Shown here piece by piece: positions 44,601 to 52,900 of a stretch of DNA of 64,000 nt (positions are counted from its first letter, which is position 1; the number at the start of each line of letters is the position of its first letter). The DNA is from Uliginosibacterium paludis. GTDB taxonomy: Bacteria > Pseudomonadota > Gammaproteobacteria > Burkholderiales > Rhodocyclaceae. The notes beneath the pieces are model-generated. The model worked only from the letters and a program-made list of their open reading frames with translations, made no database searches and was not told where the DNA came from. The DNA lies in the NCBI RefSeq assembly GCF_039631355.1, contig NZ_JBDIVF010000003.1, forward strand, positions 372,001 through 436,000, read 5' to 3'. Both the position numbers and the translations under genes were made by a program.

Positions 44601-46070
44601 GTCGTTACCAGTCGTGTTCATGTCCACAAAGGCGAGTGGTTAGGCGAACGCTCGCTACTCGGGCGACCGGCTCCTTTCATATCGGCCTTCCTGTCCGATC
44701 GTGAGGAGTGGAGTCCAGAACGGCTGAAAACGAACGAAGGTTTGGCGTATCAAGGGTCAATCGTGCTGGGCATGGGCTTCGTGCTTCTGCCTGATCAGGC
44801 GAGCACGATGCTGGATGCCGATCCGAAGAACGCCGAAGTGATTTTTCCCTACATCAACGGTGACGACCTCAATTCAGACCCAGAACAGAAGCCGAGTCGC
44901 TGGGTCATCAACTTCTGGGATTGGCCGGAAACGAAGGCGAAGACATACACCCTGCCTTACAAATGGCTGGAAGATAACGTGAAGGCCGAGCGCCTTGCTA
45001 ACAAGGACAAGGGCGCACGAGAGAAGTGGTGGTTGTTTCTCCGAGCACGATCTGAGCTTTACCACGCCATCGGGCGTGGCCGCCATTTCGTACGGCACCC
45101 GGATAACTGGTCGCCCGACCGGAGCCAGCCAGCGCGAGTGCTGGCAATAACGCGCGTCAGCAAAACGCTGGCATTCTCGTTCGTCGATTCCAACATCGTA
45201 TTCTCTGATGCGACTGTCGCGTTCTCGCTCGGTCGGGGGAGAGATTTCTCTCTCTTGCAATCCAACGTTCATGCTGTGTTCGCATGGCAGCACGCATCTC
45301 GCCTCAAGAGCGATTTACGATACAGCCAGACGGATGCGCTTGAGCCGTTCGCCTTCCCTGAAAGTTTCGGCAGCGCATCAAACGACTCTCTTGATGGTTT
45401 GGGAGAAAAGCTGCACGAAGCACGCATTGAAGTCATGCGAACCGATCGCATCGGCCTGACAAAACTCTACAACCGTTTCCATGCCGACACCGAATGTGGT
45501 CCTCGCATCGAACGGTTGCGTGCATTGCAGCGTGAAATGGACACCGCTATCGTGCATGCCTACGGCTGGGAAGATCTTGACCTCGGACACGGTTTCCACG
45601 AAGTACCCTACCTGCCGGAAAACGATCGCATCCGCTACACCATCTCGGAAACTGCGCGCGTCGAAGTGCTGCGACGGTTGTCGGAGTTGAATAAGCAGCG
45701 ATATGAAGAAGAGGTCGAGGCCGGCTTGCACAATGACACCAGTCCACGTAAAGCCAAGAGTACTTCACGACGGCAATCCGCACAGACGAAGACGGCCGCA
45801 TCAACCGTTCAAGCAGGATTCGACTTCGGGGATTCGCCCAGCAAGAGCAGCTCCGCGCCCAGCGCGTCAGCAATCAATCAATGGGGCAAAAATGCCTCCG
45901 ACCAGATCTTGACGTGGCTCGAAGCTCATACAGGGTGGTTTACCAAACTAGCCATTCTGACTGGCAGTGGAGCGGAGCCAGGCGCATGGGATGAGGCTCT
46001 TGCCGAATTGCTGGCCGATGACTTTGTCGAAGCTCATGCCGATGGCAACCGCTGGCGGGCCAAGCCATGA
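41694..46070 (+). CDS. drmMI: DrmMI-type adenine DNA methyltransferase
   Basis: 1458 residues. The SAM-binding motif DPAMGSGAFLVQACR starts at residue 601 and the catalytic NPPF at 874-877 (MVGNPPFLGG), the gamma-type N6-adenine methyltransferase arrangement of Eco57I-like enzymes. The N-terminal 600 residues are helical and of unclear function; residues about 1010-1300 likely hold the target-recognition part, and a C-terminal coiled, charged segment follows. Methylation would mark self DNA so that DrmABC-dependent restriction spares it. Overlaps the upstream ATPase gene by ATGA. GC drops locally around 43.0-43.2 and 44.6-45.4 kb, suggesting exchange of recognition segments. Confidence 0.88.
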   Translation: MSQYDLHHDWLSLIEISGPFLAVPVLKEAFPQGLEELDAAKRKRLRQAYEEWREALELEDAQFAELHVAWIDEVLSRGLELDEDGKGDVLKRADWCAANLNASLPEHGVTLSPDLAVIDEQRANKPLLLIQTYAQDVDLDATLKQNGWAATPADRMVTLCRALGCRLGLVTNGERWMLVDAPVGAVSTFASWYARLWSQEPITLQAFVHLLGIRRFFVDESEQLPALFDRSLKFQDEVTDALGEQVRRAVEVLIQTLDKADQDRNRELLHDVKEPELYEAALTVMMRLVFLLSAEERGLLLMGDERYEANYALSTLRMQLRKESEEILERRWDAWSRLLAIFRAVFGGIEHENLRLPALGGSLFDPDRFPFLEGRAKGSNWRSDAAKPLPIDNRTVLLLLEAIQQFQGRTLSYRALDVEQIGYVYEGLLERTVKRTEEVTLDLSFGKDAKKNVFTFDELEQLRIQGEQILVETLSSPKAIKRAASAIANDLARPVDDMLAEHLLTACQGDTKLRDRVKPYAHLLRTDPWGYPLVYPAGAFIVTTGSDRRETGTHYTPKSLTEAIVAETLTPVAYVGPAEGTPRELWALKSPAELLDLKICDPAMGSGAFLVQACRWLSDRLVESWALVEALGKAVSVDGEVLDAGATKEPLPRDSEARTVIARRLIAERCLYGVDLNPLAVELAKLSIWLVTLAKGRPFGFLDHNLRCGNSLLGIHRLDQLTQLSTNPTGQGQLRLFGQNIERAVREAIELRQQLREMPIRDIRDVEAMAHLDADARSRLEVPESIADAFIGDVFASGLNTSAIETGLASLAILAGQAVDGSPGSLDAIRRRSLLTLSTDLPADKPARQPFHWPLEFPEVFARERGGFDGMVGNPPFLGGQRITGVAGTAFRDWLVAHIAEGRRGSADLVAYFFLRSWALLRDGGGFGLLAVNTIAEGDTRQVGLEAMVGAGAVIHAAYPNEPWPGKAAVVTSRVHVHKGEWLGERSLLGRPAPFISAFLSDREEWSPERLKTNEGLAYQGSIVLGMGFVLLPDQASTMLDADPKNAEVIFPYINGDDLNSDPEQKPSRWVINFWDWPETKAKTYTLPYKWLEDNVKAERLANKDKGAREKWWLFLRARSELYHAIGRGRHFVRHPDNWSPDRSQPARVLAITRVSKTLAFSFVDSNIVFSDATVAFSLGRGRDFSLLQSNVHAVFAWQHASRLKSDLRYSQTDALEPFAFPESFGSASNDSLDGLGEKLHEARIEVMRTDRIGLTKLYNRFHADTECGPRIERLRALQREMDTAIVHAYGWEDLDLGHGFHEVPYLPENDRIRYTISETARVEVLRRLSELNKQRYEEEVEAGLHNDTSPRKAKSTSRRQSAQTKTAASTVQAGFDFGDSPSKSSSAPSASAINQWGKNASDQILTWLEAHTGWFTKLAILTGSGAEPGAWDEALAELLADDFVEAHADGNRWRAKP

Positions 46071-46083
46071 ACGAGGTTAGACG

Positions 46084-47502
46084 ATGCGAAACGTAAAAGA
46101 ATTGTCACCCGAACGATTCAACGCCTTCGTCGACTGGACGCGTGGCCCCTATGTGGGTGAGCTTACCGATGAATTGGAGTATTACTCCGACACGTTCGAG
46201 CGCGTTCTGGGGGTTTTGACTCTCGACTATACAGATCAGGATTTCGGGTATGTCATTCTTGGGCGAGACGAGGCGCGGCGTTTTCGATGCATTGATGTCA
46301 AGGTTTCCATGCCAAACCCTGGTATGGCCAGAAGCCGACTGAAGAAGGCCATTTGTCAGCACAGCCAGACCGGCAAGACCATATTCCCCCAAGGTGACGC
46401 GCCCCATAAGAGCGTTGATCTATTCCTACCCCAAATGCCATCGGATCGCTGGCACGTCAGTTTTGCTGCGATGCTGGAACACCCGCATTGGCAACCTGCC
46501 ATCGGCATCATGTCGGAGATGATGCGTCATTTTGTCGATGTTGATGGACATTTCGTGAAGGAGTTTCAAAGCAATGGATTCGATGCTCGCATCTGGGAAC
46601 TCTATCTTTACGCATATCTGAAAGAAGAACGGCTGCACTTCGATCGCGAACATCACGCTCCAGACTACATAGTGGGGAAGTATGGCAAAAAGGTGGCTAT
46701 AGAAGCAGTCACCATCAATCCAAGTGGAAAAGTAGCTCCGCTAGAGCGCTCAGACTCAGGTCCCATCCTGTGGTCGCAAGAAGAAATTAGTCGGCTTTTA
46801 GAGAACCAGATACCAATAAAATTTGCCAGCGCACTAACCGGAAAGCTAAACAAACAGCCAGCCTACTGGGAGCTTGATCACGTAAAAGGCCATCCGCTTG
46901 TTTTTGCGTTGGCCGATTTTCATGAGCCGCAGGCGATGACATGGAGTTTTCCGGCAGTACTGCAATATCTATATGGCGTCGGTCATGAGTTCTCTCACGA
47001 TGATTCTGGGAAGTTAACCATCAGCCCATTGAAAATTGATCATTTCACCAAAGAAAACGGCGCACAAGTTCAAGCGGGTTTTTTCTTCCTGCCAGAAGCG
47101 GAAAATGTGAGTGCTGTTCTCTTCTCTAATAGCGGCACGCTGTCAAAGTTCAATCGTATGGGTAGGCTTGCAGGCTTCGGTGACGGTAAGAGTTTGATGT
47201 TCCGTTCCGGAGTTTGTCACCACCATGACCCCAATTCAGCTTTGCCGCTGCCGTTTCACTTCGAGATCGCTCCGGGAAAAGCCACTGAGACTTGGGCCGA
47301 AGGTCTATCTATGTTTCACAACCCCAACGCAAAAATACCTGTGCCACGTGAGTTGTTTCCTTCCATAGCTCATCACGAGTTTCGAGATGGCCAGGTGCAT
47401 AGCCTGATCCCGGAGTTTCACCCATATACCTCAATGACATTTCATTTGCGAGTCGATGCGTCGGCGGACGGCAACTCATCAGGTAGCGCCCGAAAGGAGT
47501 AA
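46084..47502 (+). CDS. Unknown protein with restriction-endonuclease-like core, within the DISARM operon
   Basis: 472 residues, 13 bp after drmMI. The middle has Glu172 (RIWELYLYAYLKEE), Asp194 (APDYIVGKYG) and Glu207 (KKVAIEAVTINP), spaced like a PD-(D/E)xK nuclease (D-x12-E), but the expected Lys is Val209. It may be an inactive or variant nuclease, or the fold may differ. No other known domain is visible. The DNA of the second half (46.7-47.5 kb) is clearly more AT-rich than drmMI or drmA, so the gene was probably added later. Not part of the core DISARM set as I know it. Confidence 0.7.
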   Translation: MRNVKELSPERFNAFVDWTRGPYVGELTDELEYYSDTFERVLGVLTLDYTDQDFGYVILGRDEARRFRCIDVKVSMPNPGMARSRLKKAICQHSQTGKTIFPQGDAPHKSVDLFLPQMPSDRWHVSFAAMLEHPHWQPAIGIMSEMMRHFVDVDGHFVKEFQSNGFDARIWELYLYAYLKEERLHFDREHHAPDYIVGKYGKKVAIEAVTINPSGKVAPLERSDSGPILWSQEEISRLLENQIPIKFASALTGKLNKQPAYWELDHVKGHPLVFALADFHEPQAMTWSFPAVLQYLYGVGHEFSHDDSGKLTISPLKIDHFTKENGAQVQAGFFFLPEAENVSAVLFSNSGTLSKFNRMGRLAGFGDGKSLMFRSGVCHHHDPNSALPLPFHFEIAPGKATETWAEGLSMFHNPNAKIPVPRELFPSIAHHEFRDGQVHSLIPEFHPYTSMTFHLRVDASADGNSSGSARKE

Positions 47503-47505
47503 TCA

Positions 47506-47559
47506 ATGGAGAATTTTAAAATAATTGGTTCGTTTTGTATGCGGAGAGTCCGTCCATGA
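47506..47559 (+). CDS. Short leader ORF coupled to the GHKL ATPase gene
   Basis: 17 codons (MENFKIIGSFCMRRVRP) starting behind a strong AAAGGAG, 4 bp after the previous stop. Its TGA overlaps the ATG of the next gene as ATGA (47556-47559). A peptide this short may have no function of its own; its translation could instead bring ribosomes to the ATPase start. Coding is inferred from the ribosome binding site and the overlap only. Confidence 0.4.
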   Translation: MENFKIIGSFCMRRVRP

Positions 47560-49016
47560 CAAAACTAAGCACTGACACTGCTCAGGCGAGCCCGACGAAA
47601 CAGTTCTTCGTGTCGATGCTCACGCGTGACATAAAACTTGAGGATGCCATCCTTGATCTGATCGATAACTGTCTTGATGGTGCTCTTCGACAGAGCAACG
47701 GCGAACTACCTACGTACGAGAAGTACTGGGTGAGGATCAGACTCGCAAAGGATCATTTCTCCATTGAAGATAACTGCGGCGGCATCCCGCGAGAGGTCGC
47801 GAAAAACTACGCGTTCAAAATGGGGCGGGAGGCTGACGATAGCCGCGACGCCGATACCGAAACTATCGGGATGTACGGCGTCGGAATGAAGAGGGCGATC
47901 TTCAAAATGGGCCGCAACTCAATCGTAAAAACCCGTCACGGCAATGATACGTACGAGGTTCCGATCACCGCTCAATGGCTCGACGCGACGAATTGGGACC
48001 CCCTTCCGATCCACGAACCCACCGAGGCGAAGGAAAAACTCGAACAGCCAGGAACCTCCATTTACGTGAGCGAGTTGAACGAGGGTGTTGCTAGGCACTT
48101 TTCCAACCCTGCTTTCGTGAATGAGGTGATCACGGCAATCTCGCAGCACTTTACGATGTTCCTCCAGTGGGGATTCAAGATCGAACTAAACGACGAGGTG
48201 GTGAAGCCTGTCCATGTCGAAGTACTAGTTTCACCTAGAGAGGATGGCCCGGCCCCTTACGTATATCAAAAGACAGACGGTGATGTAACGGTATCGATCA
48301 CTGTCGGCCTCAACACGAGCCGCCGCTCTGAAGATGACGATACTGACGATGACGCCGACTTCGCGGGCCAGCGCGCATCGGCTACAGCGGGTTGGACTGT
48401 GCTCTGCAATGACCGCGCGGTAATCGTTGGAGACAAGAGCCGCTTGACGGGCTGGGGAGACCTACCGCTCGTTCCTCTCTACCACCCACAATTTGCGGTC
48501 ATCACTGGCATCATTGAGTTTCGTGCAAAAGATGCGATGAAGCTTCCCGTTACTACCACTAAGCGCGCCCTTGATGCATCGTCGGAGCTTTGGCTTGAGT
48601 CCCTCGTGAAAATGAAGGAGGGAATGCGGGTATGGATCTCGTACACGAACGACTGGAAGAACCATCCTCGTTCCGATCAACAGAGTCACTGGCAGGACGC
48701 ACAGCCATTGTCACTGAGTAGTGCGATTGAGGCGGTTGCCTCTCGTAAGTCCGCAAGAACATCGTCCTCACTCAATGACGTCGGTTCGAAAGTCGATGTA
48801 GTCGAGTTCAACCCAAAGAAAAGTAGCGTTCTTCCGAAACCTGATGCGAAGAAACCCTCATCCAAGAGGATCGTGTTTTCGCGTCCAGTTGAAGAGGTGC
48901 GGGCCGTCTCGAAAATGCTATTTGACGACCCCGGGGTTAACGCAGGAACCGTTGGCGACGAGTGCTTCGCGATCCAGCTTGCACTTGCCTTGCCGTCCAA
49001 GACGCGGGGAGGGTGA
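47556..49016 (+). CDS. GHKL (MORC/MutL/Hsp90-type) ATPase in the DISARM operon
   Basis: 486 residues from ATG 47556. Bergerat-fold motifs are clear: N box LEDAILDLIDNCLDGAL (Asp34-Asn38), G1 DNCGGIP (72-78), and G2 GMYGVGMKRAIFKMG (around 106-113). A second domain with an S5-like fold probably follows (RASATAGWTVLCNDRAVIVG), then a charged linker. It looks most like the bacterial MORC/paraMORC group described beside restriction systems. Its stop overlaps the GTG region of the next gene, so the pair is coupled. Possible role: ATP-gated clamp on DNA. Not one of the core DISARM proteins. Confidence 0.85.
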   Translation: MTKLSTDTAQASPTKQFFVSMLTRDIKLEDAILDLIDNCLDGALRQSNGELPTYEKYWVRIRLAKDHFSIEDNCGGIPREVAKNYAFKMGREADDSRDADTETIGMYGVGMKRAIFKMGRNSIVKTRHGNDTYEVPITAQWLDATNWDPLPIHEPTEAKEKLEQPGTSIYVSELNEGVARHFSNPAFVNEVITAISQHFTMFLQWGFKIELNDEVVKPVHVEVLVSPREDGPAPYVYQKTDGDVTVSITVGLNTSRRSEDDDTDDDADFAGQRASATAGWTVLCNDRAVIVGDKSRLTGWGDLPLVPLYHPQFAVITGIIEFRAKDAMKLPVTTTKRALDASSELWLESLVKMKEGMRVWISYTNDWKNHPRSDQQSHWQDAQPLSLSSAIEAVASRKSARTSSSLNDVGSKVDVVEFNPKKSSVLPKPDAKKPSSKRIVFSRPVEEVRAVSKMLFDDPGVNAGTVGDECFAIQLALALPSKTRGG

Positions 49017-49018
49017 TT

Positions 49019-49969
49019 GTGAGCGCCGGTTCTTCTGTGCCGTACAAGCTTCGGCCAAATAAAGCAGTGGATCGCGAGTTGTTTCTCTCGTTGTTGACAC
49101 GTCTTGCACCAGTGTTGTCGCTGGAGGGACATCACTACATCGGGCTTGGCGGCTCATTTCTGGAAGACTTTAGGCTCGTGCATGCACGCCTTGGAGTCGA
49201 GCGTATGACGAGTGTCGAATCCGAGGAGGAGGTGCACAAGCGGCAGCTTTTCAATCGGCCCACGGCGTCCGTAGAGTGCGTGCACTCAAGCCTTGAGGAA
49301 TACCTTGACGCACACGACTTCGACCAGCCTGCGATCATCTGGTTCGATTACACAGCGCCAAAGCCTGTTGAACAAATTGGACGTTTTGCACGCACTGTCG
49401 GAGAGGTGAGGATCAATAGCATCCTACGCGTTACGCTCAACGCGCAGCCCAGCGCGTTAGGAGAGCCGAACCCAAAGCTCTCGGGCCAAGCTCTGTTAGA
49501 TTGGCGACTCGAGAAATTCAAGGACCGACTTGGTTCGCTGTGTCCGACTGACATCGTTGCAGCGGGCATGGAGAGGAAGACTTATGGCCAAAGTATCCTT
49601 CGCGCCCTGTTCTTGGCTGTCGAGAAGGAGGCTCTCAGCCACGCAGATCGAACTGTGGTGTGGGGATTGAGCACACACTATGCGGACGGCCAGCCGATGG
49701 TTACCGCCACGCTCGTAGTATGTGCGGCTGATGACAAAGCTATTCAATCTCTCCTAAAGGGCTGGACGTTTTATTCGCCTCCAAGCAAACCTCTTTGCAT
49801 TGACTTGCCGGCATTGTCGACGCTTGAGCGCTTAACGATGGAATCGAACGAAGACGCCAAGACAAAACTTGGGTTCGAGCTACCAGAGTCAGGGCTCGGC
49901 GAGGATCCATTCCAAGTGTTTAGGAGGTTCTACCGCATCTATCCGCACTTTTCGCGAGTCGAACTTTAG
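49019..49969 (+). CDS. Methyltransferase-like (Rossmann) protein next to the GHKL ATPase
   Basis: 316 residues from GTG 49019, behind GGGGAGGG; another GTG at 49013 overlaps the previous stop. A Rossmann-type SAM motif is suggested by YIGLGGSFLEDF (about 40-51) and an acidic strand end TSVESEEEVHKRQLF (Glu67). IIWFDYTAP resembles the motif-IV strand of methyltransferases, but without N-P-P-Y or a catalytic Cys, so it may methylate protein or a small molecule, or may bind without catalysis. It is tightly linked with the GHKL ATPase and lies 24 bp before drmA. Confidence 0.6.
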   Translation: MSAGSSVPYKLRPNKAVDRELFLSLLTRLAPVLSLEGHHYIGLGGSFLEDFRLVHARLGVERMTSVESEEEVHKRQLFNRPTASVECVHSSLEEYLDAHDFDQPAIIWFDYTAPKPVEQIGRFARTVGEVRINSILRVTLNAQPSALGEPNPKLSGQALLDWRLEKFKDRLGSLCPTDIVAAGMERKTYGQSILRALFLAVEKEALSHADRTVVWGLSTHYADGQPMVTATLVVCAADDKAIQSLLKGWTFYSPPSKPLCIDLPALSTLERLTMESNEDAKTKLGFELPESGLGEDPFQVFRRFYRIYPHFSRVEL

Positions 49970-49993
49970 CCCGTGAATTCGAGGTTTCCGAAC

Positions 49994-52900
49994 ATGACGA
50001 CAACGCCCAACGCATGGATCGCCACTGATCATGGCCTTGCCGCCGATCTCACGCTCGCACCCTATACGTTGCGACTGAAAGGCGAGCGTTCGCTTTATCA
50101 AGCCATCGCCGATGACGATTGGGTGTTGATCCTGAACGTCGCTGGCCACATCACGCGGGTCGGGCGGGTGCTACGGGTTCGTTCCGATCTGGAGACCACC
50201 ACGCTCTACTTCGATCGCATGCTGTTGGTCGATCCGACGGTTCCGATTGGCCTTACGTCGCTCAATCCGCCTTCGTCCGGCAGCGTTGGCCGAATTCAAT
50301 GGACGGACTTTCTGGAGTCGCTCTCCAAGGCATTGCACAAGACCATCGCCGAAGTGCCGACCATCGAGGATCAGGCCTATATCCGTGAACTGTTGCAACT
50401 GGCCGCGATGGACGACTTGCTCGGCCCGGCAGGCGGCCCCCGTGAGCGTATCGTGGACATGGGGGTGCGCGACCGCTACCTGGTCGGCAAACTGGCCCCG
50501 CGTGAGGCTGCACAGGGCGGCATCGAGGGGTTGGACGGGCCACTGGCCAATGACGACTTTGATGCGCCCACGGAGGGCAAGGCTCCGGGACGTCACGAGC
50601 CGGGGGCGGAGTTTGGAACGGCCACCGGCCGTGTGGAGCCGGAATCGGATTCGGCTGACGAGATCGATGCCGCCAGCAACCAGTCGCTGGTGCCCAGCAG
50701 TTTGGGCATGACTTTCTGCGTCGATGGTGACGCCGACCGGATCGAGATCGAAGCGCGCTGGGGCCGCTACGAGCGTGTACCGAATGATGAGCATGAACTG
50801 CTCAAGTCCAACGGGCAGAAGGCCAAGGTGTGGCAGCGCATTCCTTGTGGCGGCAAGATCGTGCTGCCGCTGACCGAGGGCATGATTCGGCATCAGGCTC
50901 CCGACAACGAATTTCCCGAAGTGCGCGTGCAGGGTTCCATTCGGGCCAAGAATGCCAATGGCGATCGGTTGGTCACCTTGTTCCTGGTGAATGCACAGGA
51001 AGAGCCGGACACCAACCGCGACACTGCGTGGGTATTCCAGCCCGAGCTGATCGTTCGATCGACACAGGACGCCGCCAATCGCGCCATCTTCCGGCGCAGG
51101 CCGGTGCTGAAGCCTGATCCGAACATAGTGGAAACCGATGATATTCGGGAGCGCCTTGCGCTGGAGATGATCTACCGCAATCGCGTCGAATTCGCCGTCG
51201 GACATGGCGTTGCCGTCCACGCCAAAACCGCAGACGACGTGACGCTGGCCACCGAGGTGCGCACCACGGTGATGCCACAGTACGAGGTGCAGGTGACGGA
51301 GACACCCGGCCTCGATCCATCCGACCGCCCGGCGATGCGCGAGATGGTCAGCAGTGGCCTGCTGGATATGCAGCGACTGGCAACCTTGGACATCGACCCG
51401 CTGGTCGATGCCTTGAGCATGCTGACCAAGGATTACGCCGCGTGGATCGATGAACAGCGCGCCCGCGTCGGTGCGGAAGTCACCGGCTACGACACCCAGT
51501 CGCAGCAAGCGATGGATCGTTGCCAAGAGATCCACACACGCCTGCAGCATGGTATCGACACACTGAAAGCCGATAAAAAAGCGCTGGCGGCCTTTCGCTT
51601 CGCCAACAGAGCCATGGCCACTCAGCGCGTACGTAGCCAATACGCACTGGCTATGCGCCGGGGCGAGGATGTCACCCTCGACAAGTTCGATGTGCTGAAG
51701 AACCGCAGTTGGCGCCCTTTCCAGTTGGCGTTTCTGCTGCTCTCGATTCCGTCGCTGGCAGACCCGAGTCATCCGGATCGCGTCCAGCCCGTCGAGGCCT
51801 ATGCCGATCTGCTGTGGTTCCCCACCGGTGGCGGTAAGACCGAGGCCTATTTGGGCGTGGCCGCCTTCACCATGGCCATTCGGCGCATGCAGGGCAATCT
51901 CGGCGGGTTCGACAGCTCGCGCGGTTTGGCCGTGATCATGCGTTACACGCTGCGCTTGCTGACGCTGCAGCAATTCCAGCGCGCCACGGCGTTGATTTGC
52001 GCCATGGAAGTGTTGCGTCGAGAGGCGCTGGACAAGGGCGACAAATTCCTTGGCACGGAACCCTTCACCATCGGCCTCTGGGTTGGCAATAAGGTCACAC
52101 CGGGCACGACCGAAGACAGCCACCGCGCCATCGAGGATGTACGTAACCCCGGCAAATACAACGCCGGAGCAGCATCCCCTGCGCAGCTCACCAGTTGCCC
52201 GTGGTGCGGTTCGGAAGTGGCTCCTGGGCGCGACGTCGAGGTCGACAAAGGCTCTGGCCGTACTTTCGTCTACTGCGGCGACAAGAAAGGTCGCTGCGAC
52301 TTTTCCAAGGGCAAGTCCAGCAAGCAGCCGCATCCGGGGATTCCGGTGCTGGTCGTGGACGAAGAGATCTACCACCGCCCACCCACGATGATGATCGCCA
52401 CCGTGGACAAGTTCGCCATGATGGCGTGGCGTGGTCAGGTGCGCACACTGTTTGGTCGCGTGGGGCAGGAATGCGAGCGCCACGGCCTGCTTTGGCAAGG
52501 TGCCGATTGCAATGGCAATCACCAAGCTGGCAAGGGCTTTCCTTCCTCCAAGGTGAAGACCATCAACCCGATACGTCCGCCCGACTTGATCATTCAGGAT
52601 GAGTTCCACCTGATCAGTGGGCCGCTGGGCACCATGGTGGGCTTGTATGAGACTGCCGTGGATGAACTGTGCGGCTGGACGCTCGATGGCAAGACGGTCA
52701 AGCCTAAGATCATCGCCTCCACGGCAACAGTGCGCAAAGCCAAGGAGCAAGTGAACAACGTCTTCATGCGTCGCGTCTCGGTGTTTCCACCGCACGGTCT
52801 GGACGTGGAAGACAACTTCTTCTCGGTGCAACGCCCGATCGAAGAAAAGCCGGGGCGGCGTTACCTCGGGGTGTGCTCGCCCGGCAGTTCGCGGCCCGCG

